Source of the DNA: Oscillospiraceae bacterium
GTDB taxonomy: Bacteria > Bacillota > Clostridia > Oscillospirales > Ruminococcaceae
Direction of reading: 5' to 3'
NCBI GenBank assembly: GCA_009784625.1
Contig: WRBI01000021.1
Coordinates: 1-42,223, forward strand
DNA length: 42,223 nucleotides
The position numbers were made by a program, and so were the translations under genes. The first letter of the stretch is position 1. Each line of letters begins with the position of its first letter. A model generated the notes under the pieces. It did no database searches. It had not been told where the DNA came from and worked only from the letters and a program-made list of their open reading frames with translations. Below, piece after piece: positions 24,722 to 32,915 of the stretch.

Positions 24722-25249
24722 TTACCGCGCCGGGCTATTAGAATACAACATCCACACAATTTCTTCCAAATAGTAGTAGAGCCATGCGTTTGCCCATGTC
24801 CAATGCGCTTGCGCAACCTGTTCATCCGTCAAGGCATACATTATGGTGTCAACAAATTCATCGACATCCATATCCGCTTCGGCACTCAAAAACTCAGGAA
24901 GATAAAAGTTATAATCTTCCTGATACTCATCCATTACAGCCCTTACAAAAAAATATACAATGTCCCTTCGGGAAATAGGATCTGTGGAATCCGGTGCGTC
25001 TTCCTGATGCCGAACTATATTGTAGGCCGCATCCCAAGCCGATTCCGCGAAAGACTCGATCGCCTCTTCCACTGTAATATCTTCGTCTAATTCAAGTTCA
25101 GACTGCTCTGCGGCGTGCGAAATATCTTCTTCCAAGTCAGAAAGCTCAAAAACCGCCGGTTGATATTCCTCCGCAGTCGAACAGGCAGCCGTTAGCAAAA
25201 TCATCGCGACCGCGGCGAAAGCAATCCATTGCACTTTGAAGCTTCTCAC
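24722..25249 (-). CDS. Lipoprotein of unknown function
   Basis: A 175-residue predicted lipoprotein I do not recognise. The signal peptide ends in LTAAC (Cys23). The mature part is very acidic (SELELDEDITVEEAIESF) and largely helical, with an aromatic C-terminus (WTWANAWLYYYLEEIVWML). GTG 25249 is preferred because AAGGAG lies 10 bp upstream; ATG 25285 has no ribosome site. Single gene between the pduL terminator and the nitrilase homologue. Confidence 0.65.
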   Translation of the reverse strand: MRSFKVQWIAFAAVAMILLTAACSTAEEYQPAVFELSDLEEDISHAAEQSELELDEDITVEEAIESFAESAWDAAYNIVRHQEDAPDSTDPISRRDIVYFFVRAVMDEYQEDYNFYLPEFLSAEADMDVDEFVDTIMYALTDEQVAQAHWTWANAWLYYYLEEIVWMLYSNSPAR

Positions 25250-25310
25250 GGAAACATATCTCCTTATTCGCAGTTTGCCGGGCATAGATAAGTTTAGGAT
25301 GGCAACATTG

Positions 25311-26006
25311 CTAACCGATCAGTTCCCCCCGGTGAATCGCGTACAGCTTACGGGTAAGCGGCTTCGGCCGCCAGCCGTCTTCCAGCCGGTCGGCTGAGAT
25401 TTTCGCGGTCATCGGCAGTTTGATACCGGGCAGATTGATAAACCCCTCCCTGGCCGGGCTGAGCTGGGTGGGTGCGCAAACACAGTTAAACTGATTGCTG
25501 ACCGCGATCACAAAGGCACCGGCCAGCTGTGCGGCATTCCAGGCGCCGGTCAAAACCATATGGCTGCCGTAATCGCCCCGCGCAACGCTCTGGGAGCAGA
25601 TGATAATCTGCGCGCCCATGTTCGAGGCCACTTTCGCCACCTCCGGTCGGTAAACATCCACATCCACGCACAGGAAGACCCCGCCAAACTCAGTCCGGAA
25701 AAGCTCAAGCAGCGATGAGCGCTTGGCAATTGAGCGAAAAACAGGGCCGCCAAACATTGCCTTTTGTGCGCCCAAAACTTTGCCTTCAGGGTTGATCAGG
25801 CTCATGCACTGGTAACCCATCAGGATAAAGCGCTCGGGTACAAGCCAGACGTTGTGCTGCCGGGCGTATTTACAGCAGCGGCTGATATAATCTTTGGTCT
25901 GCGGCTCAGGCAGCGGCCGGCCGGTATCCCCGGCAAAAACAACAAAATTGGCCCCCCAGGCAGGGGATGTGAAAGGTTCGCCAACGCTAAGGGAAAGTTC
26001 TTGCAT
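25311..26006 (-). CDS. Nitrilase-superfamily (carbon-nitrogen hydrolase) homologue
   Basis: A 231-residue protein with the CN-hydrolase fold. The catalytic lysine is likely in GAQKAMFGG (near residue 82) and the nucleophilic cysteine in FLCVDVDVYRPE (near residue 115). The first catalytic glutamate, normally in a vvFPE motif, appears replaced: the matching strand reads NFVVFAGDTG. The protein is also shorter than typical members (about 260-280). It may be catalytically inactive or use a different acid. ATG 26006 follows AAAGGTTGTG. Substrate unknown. Confidence 0.65.
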   Translation of the reverse strand: MQELSLSVGEPFTSPAWGANFVVFAGDTGRPLPEPQTKDYISRCCKYARQHNVWLVPERFILMGYQCMSLINPEGKVLGAQKAMFGGPVFRSIAKRSSLLELFRTEFGGVFLCVDVDVYRPEVAKVASNMGAQIIICSQSVARGDYGSHMVLTGAWNAAQLAGAFVIAVSNQFNCVCAPTQLSPAREGFINLPGIKLPMTAKISADRLEDGWRPKPLTRKLYAIHRGELIG

Positions 26007-26023
26007 AGTTAAACACAACCTTT

Positions 26024-26038
26024 ACAGTTGACAGTTGT
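26024..26038. repeat. Short pair of heptamers
   Basis: ACAGTTGACAGTTGT, two units of the AGTTGAC heptamer found in the larger intergenic elements, lies just upstream of the nitrilase-homologue gene. No hairpin accompanies it. Confidence 0.45.
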
Positions 26039-26125
26039 GGTATCGCGCACAGTGGATTTTTATTACTGACAGTATACCATGTGCGATGGGGCAATACAAG
26101 TCTAAAGGGTGTCGCGCTGTTAGGC

Positions 26126-26154
26126 TTGTGCTTATAGACAAGACGGTGTATAAT
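26126..26154 (+). promoter_or_regulatory. Promoter of the PspC gene
   Basis: TTGTGC (26126-26131), 17 bp, TATAAT (26149-26154). Confidence 0.6.
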
Positions 26155-26194
26155 CGGAATACGATAGATAGAACAAGCGACAGGAGGAAACCAA

Positions 26195-26374
26195 ATGGGA
26201 CCGAGACCTTTATACCGCTCGCGCAGCGACCGGTGGCTGGCCGGCGTGTGCGGCGGGGTTGGCGAGTATTTTGGCATAGACCCGGTCATCGTCAGAATTC
26301 TTGCGGTGATCATTCCGGGATTTGGCTGGGTAGCGTACTTGATATGCGCCCTGGTCATTCCGGTTGAGCCGTAA
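26195..26374 (+). CDS. PspC domain protein
   Basis: A 59-residue protein that is essentially one PspC domain: PLYRSRSDRWLAGVCGGVG, EYFGIDPVIVRILAVI, then a transmembrane helix ending in CALVIPVEP. The family's hallmark is RxxxxxxxGVCgGxaeyfgidp. PspC-type proteins sense or respond to envelope stress at the membrane. ATG 26195 follows AGGAGG by 7 bp. Single-gene unit. Confidence 0.88.
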   Translation: MGPRPLYRSRSDRWLAGVCGGVGEYFGIDPVIVRILAVIIPGFGWVAYLICALVIPVEP

Positions 26375-26452
26375 TAATAAGCGTTATTGCATTTGTCAAA
26401 CAAAATCGAATGCCATCTGAGCGCAATCTCACAACCTTTGCCGGTACAACAA

Positions 26453-26487
26453 AAAAGCAACCGCAGCAGCTGCGGTTGCTTTTATTT
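26453..26487. terminator. Bidirectional terminator between the PspC gene and gdhA
   Basis: Perfect 14-bp stem AAAAGCAACCGCAG and its complement with a 3-nt loop; T runs on both strands. It serves the convergent PspC gene (plus) and gdhA (minus). Confidence 0.85.
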
Positions 26488-26501
26488 ATGTAACGCGCCG
26501 A

Positions 26502-27755
26502 TTAAGGCCAGATGCCTCTCAGCTTGGTTGCTTCGACAACTCTTTGGACCGCGATCAGGTACGCGCCGGTGCGGGTGTTGACCTTGTTTTCTTTGGCGAT
26601 CGACCAGACCGCGTTGAAAGAATCGTCCAAAATCGCTTTCAGGCGGGTGTTGACCATCTCTTCATCCCAGTAAAGGGATTGAATGTTCTGTACCCACTCG
26701 AAGTAAGAGACGACTACGCCGCCCGCGTTGGCCAGGATGTCCGGCACTACGACGACGCCTTTTTTGTCCAGAATCTCGTCGGCTTCGACGGTTGTCGGGC
26801 CGTTGGCGCCTTCAACAATGATCTTGGCTTTGATCTTTTCGGCGTTGCCCGCGTTGATTTGATTCTCAAGGGCGGCGGGGACAAGAATGTCCACATCCAA
26901 CAGAAGAATCTCGTCGTTAGAAATGCGCTCAACATCGCCCTGATAGTCTTTGAGCAGCTTTTTGCCCGAATCCAGGAAGGTGACGATCTCTTTAATGTTC
27001 AGGCCGTTTTTGTTGTAAACGCCACCCGAAACATCCGAGACAGCGACAATTTTCGCACCTTGCTGTTCGATCAGCAAAGCGGAGATGCTGCCCACGTTGC
27101 CCATCCCCTGAACGGCTACCGACATGCCTTTGATGTCTTTGCCCAAGGCTTTACAGGTGTTGACGGCGGTAATCATAACGCCGCGGCCGGTTGCTTCGGC
27201 GCGGCCCTTGGCGCCGCCGATCGCGATCGGTTTGCCGGTTACAACACCGGGGACGCAATGGCCTTTGATCATGCTGTATGTATCCATAATCCAGCCCATG
27301 ACTTCGGCGTTTGTGCCTACGTCCGGGGCGGGGATGTCCGATTCCGGCCCGATGATCGGGGCGATCATCGCGGTGTAGCGTCTGGCGATCCCGCGTTTTT
27401 CGTTTTGGCTGAGCTTGGTGGGGTCACAGACCACGCCGCCCTTGCCGCCGCCGTAAGGAATGCCCACTACCGCACACTTGAATGTCATCCAGGCGGCGAG
27501 TGCCTTGACTTCGTTGTTGTCAACGGCATGGTGAAAGCGGATACCGCCCTTGGCCGGGCCTCTGACTGTGCTGTGCTGCACACGATAACCATCAAATACT
27601 TTTACACTGCCGTCGTCCATGCGGACAGGGACAGAGACGCGCAGTTCGCGCTCGGGGTGTTTGAGCGACTCGTAATCGGACTGCTCGTAGCCCAGGATTT
27701 TGGCCGCGCGGTCGATGGTCGCCACTACATTGTCGTAAGGATTGTAACCAGACAT
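26502..27755 (-). CDS. gdhA: Glutamate dehydrogenase (Glu/Leu/Phe/Val dehydrogenase family)
   Basis: A 417-residue oxidoreductase interconverting glutamate and 2-oxoglutarate plus ammonia. The substrate site shows GPAKGGIRFH and MTFKCAVVGIPYGGGKGG with the catalytic lysines, and PAPDVGTN. The nucleotide-binding Rossmann motif is QGMGNVGS near residue 220. Length and the GRAEATGRGV segment fit the hexameric NAD-type enzymes of amino-acid fermenters. ATG 27755 follows GGAAAGGAAA. With the Liv importer it suggests amino-acid catabolism. It has a long leader with a hairpin next to the ribosome site (CGCCAC/GTGGCG at 27778-27793). Confidence 0.94.
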   Translation of the reverse strand: MSGYNPYDNVVATIDRAAKILGYEQSDYESLKHPERELRVSVPVRMDDGSVKVFDGYRVQHSTVRGPAKGGIRFHHAVDNNEVKALAAWMTFKCAVVGIPYGGGKGGVVCDPTKLSQNEKRGIARRYTAMIAPIIGPESDIPAPDVGTNAEVMGWIMDTYSMIKGHCVPGVVTGKPIAIGGAKGRAEATGRGVMITAVNTCKALGKDIKGMSVAVQGMGNVGSISALLIEQQGAKIVAVSDVSGGVYNKNGLNIKEIVTFLDSGKKLLKDYQGDVERISNDEILLLDVDILVPAALENQINAGNAEKIKAKIIVEGANGPTTVEADEILDKKGVVVVPDILANAGGVVVSYFEWVQNIQSLYWDEEMVNTRLKAILDDSFNAVWSIAKENKVNTRTGAYLIAVQRVVEATKLRGIWP

Positions 27756-27917
27756 ATTGATGTTTTCCTTTCCTTCCCGCCACTCCGGTGGCGCGTTTTT
27801 ATTGACAATGCCCGCCCTTGTGCTTTATTATAGTACTGTCCCTCGCCGTTGCGCGAAATCTTGTGGGGAATTTTGCGGGCTGAGCAATCCCCCACTAAAG
27901 TGCACTTAGACGTATCC

Positions 27918-27947
27918 ATTATAACACGCCCCGCGCCTTGCGTGCAA
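27918..27947 (-). promoter_or_regulatory. Promoter of gdhA
   Basis: Minus strand TTGCAC, 18 bp, TATAAT, giving a leader of about 155 nt. The leader contains GTGGGG...CCCCAC arms that can pair, so regulation by RNA structure is possible. The remaining gap to 28111 shows no gene; only a poor promoter candidate for the PucR gene is seen. Confidence 0.6.
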
Positions 27948-28111
27948 CGTTATTTGGCCTAAAGTTTTGGCCTGTTTTTGTGCGGAGCGCCAAATTTCTG
28001 ATTTATAAAATTAAGTTTTATGTAAAAGCTGAAAAAGAGATCGGGTGTGCATCGCCGCTGCGCCTTCTCTTGCATGGCTTGCTCCAACTCTCTGTCAAAG
28101 GGTGATTTCTC

Positions 28112-29281
28112 GTGGCAATTCAGCTTTCCAGGCTGTTTGACAGCACAAAGGACCTTCACCAGATTCAGCTTCGCGGGGGAACCGCGGGGCTGGACAATAT
28201 GGTCAACTGGGTGCACCTGTTAGAGGATGTGAGCACCGTCGGCTGGATCCGGGGGAGTGAGCTTGTTTTGACCACCGGCATTCTCAGCGAGGGGATAGAC
28301 AAAGAAGTCTGGCTGCTTGATCTGATCGATGACCTGGCGGCCAACGGGGCGTGTGGGCTGTTTGTAAACGTGGGCAAGTACATCCCAACGCTTCCGCCCA
28401 AAGTAATCGCCCACTGCGATGAGATTCGCTTTCCGCTCTTTACTTTTCCGTGGGAGGTGCATCTGGTCGACATTGTCCGGGATTTTTGTGTGCGCATTTT
28501 TGACGCCGAACAAAGCGAAGAGAGTGTGACCAAAGCATTTCACCGGGCCATCTTCCAACCGGCTGACCGGGATGCCTATGTCCCCTTTCTGGAGGCGCGG
28601 GGCTTTGGGAGCGAGGGCTATTACCGGATTTTTGCTGTCCAGGAACAAGGGGGGGCCATCGCCAATAAGGAGTGGGCCGAGCGGTTTGACACTGCCCTGC
28701 GCAACAAGCTCAACCGCGTCACCAAACACTATCATATCTTCCGCCACGAAGATATGCCGGTGATCATTTTCCCCAACATGTCCGCCAAAGAAGAGGCGGT
28801 CGAAGTTTCGGGCGCGCTGTGCAGGCTGTTTGACGAACAGTTCGCGAACAAAGATTTGCGGATCGGGATCGGTCCCGCTGTCCGGGATGTGGGGCGGCTG
28901 AAAAAAACCTATAAGCGGGCGACCCTTGCCCTTCGCTTCGCCGCATTGCGGGATGAGCCCTTTGCCTGTTTCGAGACAATGGGGCTTTATCGGATGCTTC
29001 TTTCGACCGACGACACCGACCTTTTGCGCGAAATGCTTGACGAAAACCTGGGTAAGCTGATTCGTTTTGACCAGAAAAACGGCACCGACAATATGGAGAT
29101 TTTGCGGCTTTACATCCAGAATAATTTCAGTGTCCAACAGGTGGGGGCGCAGACTTTCATGCACCGGAACACCATCAATTACCGAGTGCGAAAGATCAAA
29201 GAAATCTTGGGCACAGACCTTGAAAGTATGGACGAAAAGCTCAAATGCCTGCTCGCGTTTTATATTTACGATATGCTTTAG
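28112..29281 (+). CDS. PucR family transcriptional regulator
   Basis: A 389-residue regulator. The N-terminal PucR-type sensory domain covers about residues 5-130 (GTAGLDNMVNWVHLLEDVS, RGSELVLTTG). A central GGDEF-like (CdaR) domain is at about 150-290. The C-terminal PucR helix-turn-helix has the hallmark LRLYIQNNFSVQQVGAQTF followed by HRNTINYRVRKIKEILG. Such regulators control purine, amino-acid or sugar-acid catabolism. The GTG start at 28112 follows AAAGGGTGAT. It is divergent from gdhA (356-bp gap), so it may control gdhA. Confidence 0.88.
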   Translation: MAIQLSRLFDSTKDLHQIQLRGGTAGLDNMVNWVHLLEDVSTVGWIRGSELVLTTGILSEGIDKEVWLLDLIDDLAANGACGLFVNVGKYIPTLPPKVIAHCDEIRFPLFTFPWEVHLVDIVRDFCVRIFDAEQSEESVTKAFHRAIFQPADRDAYVPFLEARGFGSEGYYRIFAVQEQGGAIANKEWAERFDTALRNKLNRVTKHYHIFRHEDMPVIIFPNMSAKEEAVEVSGALCRLFDEQFANKDLRIGIGPAVRDVGRLKKTYKRATLALRFAALRDEPFACFETMGLYRMLLSTDDTDLLREMLDENLGKLIRFDQKNGTDNMEILRLYIQNNFSVQQVGAQTFMHRNTINYRVRKIKEILGTDLESMDEKLKCLLAFYIYDML

Positions 29282-29300
29282 AAAAAAGAAAGGGAACATC

Positions 29301-29627
29301 ATGCTGATTTTCGAAAACCCGCTGGTCTTGATTCCGCTTATACCGCTGGCTTTGATTTCGCTGCTTTTTGCCACCGGCGCTTTGTCTGAGACGATTGTTC
29401 GCCGGATGGATTTACCGCCCGAAGAAAAAGAAGAGCGGCTTCCGCGGGCAAAGGCGGCTCTGCGGCTGATCGGGGTGGTTGGACTGTTCACTGCCCTTTG
29501 TGCGGCCGCTTTCTTTGAGGCAAGTATGCGCGGGATGCCGATGGTCGGCTTTATGATCATCATCGTGGGCTTTGTTTCGGCCAGTATCTTCTTTATCAAG
29601 ATGATGAAAGAGCTGCCTAAAAAGTAG
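29301..29627 (+). CDS. Small three-helix membrane protein
   Basis: A 108-residue protein with hydrophobic segments at about 8-28, 55-75 and 80-100, a charged loop (DLPPEEKEERLPRAK) and a lysine-rich end. ATG 29301 follows AAAGGGAAC, 19 bp after the PucR stop, so it is probably co-transcribed. No family recognised. Confidence 0.7.
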   Translation: MLIFENPLVLIPLIPLALISLLFATGALSETIVRRMDLPPEEKEERLPRAKAALRLIGVVGLFTALCAAAFFEASMRGMPMVGFMIIIVGFVSASIFFIKMMKELPKK

Positions 29628-29635
29628 CTTGGGCG

Positions 29636-29665
29636 TTGACATTTCCGCGGCTTGTGATGTATAAT
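29636..29665 (+). promoter_or_regulatory. Promoter of antitoxin RNA A
   Basis: TTGACA, 18 bp, TATAAT: both hexamers perfect. The same arrangement is found at 34260-34289. Confidence 0.8.
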
Positions 29666-29671
29666 AAAAAC

Positions 29672-29765
29672 AGAAAGGGCAAGACTGAACGGTTGCGCCC
29701 CAAAATCTTGATTACTTACAAAAAAGTAACCACAGCCTTGGTAGGGGAGCGGTTACTTTTTTGTA
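29672..29765 (+). ncRNA. Antitoxin RNA of type I TA locus A
   Basis: Inferred RNA of about 94 nt. It has a 5' hairpin (GGGCAAGACTGAACGGTTGC then GCCC) and a terminator stem AAAAAAGTAACC/GGTTACTTTTTT (29720-29731 with 29751-29762). The 3' half is complementary to the end of the toxin mRNA read from the other strand. The second locus differs in the 5' hairpin only in ways that keep pairing (GACC/GGUC in place of GACU/GGUU). Confidence 0.65.
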
Positions 29766-29833
29766 TTTCGATACAGCAGCATCATTGCTACGATTGAAAC
29801 AATCGTGATTGACAATGTGTTAAGTATCTCCAT
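29753..29833 (-). CDS. Type I toxin peptide A
   Basis: A 26-residue peptide with one hydrophobic helix (ILNTLSITIVSIVAMMLL) and a basic tail YRNTKK, the usual design of membrane-acting type I toxins. The ribosome site AAAGGAGGTGA is very strong, 10 bp from ATG 29833. The last codons and stop are built into the shared bidirectional terminator. It is paralogous to the peptide at 34378-34458 (same VSIVAM core and RNTKK end). Confidence 0.7.
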   Translation of the reverse strand: MEILNTLSITIVSIVAMMLLYRNTKK

Positions 29834-29947
29834 CCAAGCCTCACCTCCTTTCACTGCGCGTTCGGGGGAAAGGTGGCGGGGCGGCAACCGTCCCGGCTTA
29901 TGCCGTTAATTGTCTTGCCCTTGGCCGGATTTCTCCGGCCATTCTTA

Positions 29948-29976
29948 ATTATAGCGAAACTTGTCGAATATTGCAA
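29948..29976 (-). promoter_or_regulatory. Promoter of toxin A mRNA
   Basis: Minus strand TTGCAA, 17 bp, TATAAT. The leader of about 110 nt has a GGCCGGA/TCCGGCC hairpin (29923-29940) and a second GC-rich fold before the ribosome site. Confidence 0.7.
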
Positions 29977-30060
29977 CGGCGGGTTGCGTTATGTTTTCCG
30001 CCACTGTCAATTTTCATAATTTCTCGGGTATATATTTGGCCGATATGTGTGGCCCCAATA

Positions 30061-30069
30061 TGTTATAAT
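30061..30069 (+). promoter_or_regulatory. Extended -10 promoter of the cNMP/DUF2225 operon
   Basis: TGTTATAAT: a perfect -10 with the TGn extension; no good -35 is seen at the right distance. Confidence 0.5.
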
Positions 30070-30107
30070 ACTATAGATAAATGACCGTTCGGGAGGAGTC
30101 TGATCAA

Positions 30108-31307
30108 ATGAATGTGAATTCCCTGTTAAAAATGTCAACGATCCGGCGTTTCAATAAAGACGCGCCGATCATGATCGCGGGTGCTTTATCTGAGGACGAG
30201 ATGCTTGTACTGATCCAAGGAGAAGCGGGTATCTTTAAAGATTACGGCGGACCGGGACAAGAGCAGGTCGAAACCCTTGGCCCGGGTGATATTTTGGGTG
30301 AGACGCGGCTTTTTTTGAGTGCGCCGCCTGCCCAGACCGCCGTGGCGACCGCGCCGGTAATCGCGGTCGGGATAAACCGGCAAAACGTCTACGAATTTTT
30401 CGCCACCCAGCCTGAGATGACCTTCGTGGTTATGAGCAAGCTCTGTCAAAAGATTGAGGCGATACACGGCGAACACCAAAAAATGATTGCCGACGTGCGG
30501 GCCGGGGTAGCTACACGCAAACTTCAAGAAGCTGAAGCCAAAGCCTCAAGAAGCTGCATTCTCTTTCCCGACGGCCACGGGAGCTACAGCCTGCCCATCA
30601 ACAACGCGCTGGAAGAATACCTTTACGAGGACGCGGTCACCTGTCCGCTTTGCGGACATACGTTTAAGCAGCTTTGCGTCATCACCTCCCGCCTGCGCAG
30701 GGATGGGGATTCCGACCGGGATATGCGCATCCGCTACAAGGACATCGAGCCGATGTTTTACGAGATCGTCTCCTGCCCGAGTTGTTTGTTCTCAGCCGAG
30801 AAGACACCGTTCACCGAAGCCGGCAAGCGGCTGGCCGAGCGGGTGAACGAAGAGGTCGGCCGCTTTAGAACCGAACTTTATCTCAAGGTAGGCTACGAGC
30901 GGGATGTCTTTACCGTCTTCGCCGGTTTTTACCTGGCCATTCTCTGCGCGCCGTTCCTCCACGAAAAGTACCAGTACGAGCAGGCTGTGCTTTGGCAGAA
31001 GCTCAGCCGCCTTTACGCGGACGCGCAGGATGAAGAGATGAGCCGGCACGCCGCCGAAAAGAGCCTTGAGAAGTATCTTTACGCTTACGGCCACATCCGC
31101 TTCGGGCCAAAGCAGGAGCAACAGCTCTGTTACATCATCGGCGACCTCCAGCAGCGGGTGGGCGACCTTAACGAGGCGCGTCAGTTCTTCTACAACGCGA
31201 AGATCAACAAAGAGGGTACCCCGCTGATCGCCCGGCAGGCAGACATGCGCCTGGACGAAATCAAAGAACTGCTCAAGAAACAAAAAGAAGAGGGTGCGGA
31301 GGGGTAG
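30108..31307 (+). CDS. Cyclic-nucleotide-binding domain protein fused to DUF2225
   Basis: A 399-residue cytoplasmic protein. The N-terminal cNMP-binding (Crp-like) domain covers about residues 5-125, with the turn GPGDILGETRLF. A helix-turn-helix is missing. The DUF2225 part starts near residue 175 with a metal-site pair CPLCGHTF and later SCPSCLFS. The C-terminal third is helical and TPR-like (EQAVLWQKLSRLYADAQDEE, DLNEARQFFYNAK). Combination and order are known in Clostridia but the function is unknown. ATG 30108 follows GGGAGGAG. A lipoprotein gene overlaps its stop by 1 bp. Confidence 0.82.
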   Translation: MNVNSLLKMSTIRRFNKDAPIMIAGALSEDEMLVLIQGEAGIFKDYGGPGQEQVETLGPGDILGETRLFLSAPPAQTAVATAPVIAVGINRQNVYEFFATQPEMTFVVMSKLCQKIEAIHGEHQKMIADVRAGVATRKLQEAEAKASRSCILFPDGHGSYSLPINNALEEYLYEDAVTCPLCGHTFKQLCVITSRLRRDGDSDRDMRIRYKDIEPMFYEIVSCPSCLFSAEKTPFTEAGKRLAERVNEEVGRFRTELYLKVGYERDVFTVFAGFYLAILCAPFLHEKYQYEQAVLWQKLSRLYADAQDEEMSRHAAEKSLEKYLYAYGHIRFGPKQEQQLCYIIGDLQQRVGDLNEARQFFYNAKINKEGTPLIARQADMRLDEIKELLKKQKEEGAEG

Positions 31308-31774
31308 TGATCAAGCGGCTTGCGCTTTTGATTGCGTTGGTTTCCGTGTTGTCCGGGTGTCAGGTTTTCGCACCGCCTGATCTTGATCTGCCAGAACCGG
31401 ATGATCCTATGCCAATCGCCGAGCTTGTCCCTCTGCCCGAACCGCCATCACCACAAAACGAAGCGACCTTTACAGCGGTGGCCAATCCCGACCGTTATCC
31501 GTCCAGTGCGCAGTATATCACGGTCGAGTTTACCAACACGTCAGCATACGAGGGGTTCATCGGTTTTAGCCACCGGATCGACCGGTATGATGAAGACGGG
31601 TGGACTGCGATGGCCCTCGTCAACAGAATGGTCGGCGTTTACCTTCCCCCGGGGGAGTCCGCCTCCTTTGACTTTGACCTGCGCCGGGACAGCCGCAGTT
31701 ACACCCCCGGCCGTTACCGCGCCGTACTCACAGGTGTCCCCGGTCAGCTTGTGGTCGAGTTTACCCTATCTTAA
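31307..31774 (+). CDS. Lipoprotein with bacterial Ig-like fold
   Basis: A 155-residue lipoprotein. The lipobox is LSGC (Cys18), then a Pro-rich linker. The mature domain (about residues 55-155) has the beta-sandwich pattern ITVEFTNTSAYEGFIGF, YLPPGESASFDFDL and TPGRYRAVLTG, resembling Big_14-type immunoglobulin-like domains. GTG 31307 overlaps the previous stop by one base after GGAGGGG. Role unknown; probably surface or envelope associated with its neighbour. Confidence 0.75.
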   Translation: MIKRLALLIALVSVLSGCQVFAPPDLDLPEPDDPMPIAELVPLPEPPSPQNEATFTAVANPDRYPSSAQYITVEFTNTSAYEGFIGFSHRIDRYDEDGWTAMALVNRMVGVYLPPGESASFDFDLRRDSRSYTPGRYRAVLTGVPGQLVVEFTLS

Positions 31775-31788
31775 CGCGGAGGGATACA

Positions 31789-32790
31789 TTGAAGCGTTTG
31801 CTTTCTCTTTTGGCTGTGCTGGCCATCCTGCTGATCGCCTGTCAGGCCACGTCCATGCCTGCCGAGGCCATCCCACAGGAGGATGAACCCGCGATTGCTG
31901 AAGCAGCAATCGAGCCGACGCCGGTGATTGAAGCCGACATAGAACCAGAGCCGGCAGAGGATGCCTCCGATGCTGATTTCGAGCCTGCCCTGCATGACGT
32001 GGATTCGGCATCAGCGCCCGTACCGCCGCCCGCCAACCAAATCCTGTTTGGGTATGACTGGCCGGCGGCCGGCATTGACTGGGAGGTCGCGATCACCAAC
32101 CCTGAGCACATCGCGCAGATTGAGAGCTTTTTACAGGACGCACAGCCGGCCACAATGGATAGCCCGTTAGTCGGCGGGGTTGTACAGCATCTTGACTTAA
32201 CGCTGGACAACCAGCCGGTGCGGTTTTTCGTTACTGTCAACCAACACCCCGATCATACATCCGGGCGGGTGTTGATCTTTCAATATGGCCGTGATTGGGC
32301 TGATTCTATTTATACGGTTGACTGGCGAATTTGGCGGGTATTGTTGCCCTATGACCAATCCCCGGCGGTAAATGATGCGAACAGCCTGGCACCATCTCTT
32401 CAACTGGTTCACGGGCAGACAGGCGTCCGCACACTGGGCGAGATGCTGGCGGATGCCGGAGTCTCGCGCACAGATCTGCGCCAGATTGATATCTTTTCCG
32501 AGATCGGGCGCGGACACCGTCAAGTGCAGATAACAAACCCCGCATTGCTGGCCGAACTGTGGGAGACGCTAACTGAGCTTGCGCTAACCCCCAGAGGTGC
32601 GCCCCAGCGAATGAGCTGGGAATATGATGTTCTCAATGTCACACTCAGGGCTGATGACTTTCGGGTGTGGCTGCCGTTTTACACCGCAGACACAGAGTTT
32701 TTGCTCTACTTCGGCGACCCGCCCTTGGCCATTGACGGCCAAGATGGCACAGCCTTGCACGCACAGCTATCCGCATTGTTCACCGATTAG
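31789..32790 (+). CDS. Lipoprotein of unknown function
   Basis: A 333-residue predicted lipoprotein. The signal peptide ends LLIAC (Cys18), followed by an acidic, repetitive linker rich in Glu, Ala and Pro (about 30-75). The mature domain (about 80-333) has an alternating hydrophobic pattern suggesting beta structure. I recognise no family. The TTG start at 31789 follows GCGGAGGGATACA. It lies 14 bp after the Ig-like lipoprotein, completing a three-gene operon with the cNMP/DUF2225 gene. Confidence 0.7.
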   Translation: MKRLLSLLAVLAILLIACQATSMPAEAIPQEDEPAIAEAAIEPTPVIEADIEPEPAEDASDADFEPALHDVDSASAPVPPPANQILFGYDWPAAGIDWEVAITNPEHIAQIESFLQDAQPATMDSPLVGGVVQHLDLTLDNQPVRFFVTVNQHPDHTSGRVLIFQYGRDWADSIYTVDWRIWRVLLPYDQSPAVNDANSLAPSLQLVHGQTGVRTLGEMLADAGVSRTDLRQIDIFSEIGRGHRQVQITNPALLAELWETLTELALTPRGAPQRMSWEYDVLNVTLRADDFRVWLPFYTADTEFLLYFGDPPLAIDGQDGTALHAQLSALFTD

Positions 32791-32915
32791 TGCCACAGCT
32801 TAAAATATGGTCGGCAACTTTGGGCGGAAAAGACATTGCGCACACATCCTATTCATGCTAAGGTTAATTTGGATAAGGACGGACGGCCACCGAGAAAAAT
32901 ACAGGAGGTACTACC

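Noticed and set aside
26544-27833. Plus-strand reading frame opposite gdhA
   Set aside because: Antisense shadow; the minus-strand gene has all catalytic motifs.
28220-29599. Long minus-strand reading frame opposite the PucR gene
   Set aside because: Antisense shadow of a well-supported regulator; no protein-like features.
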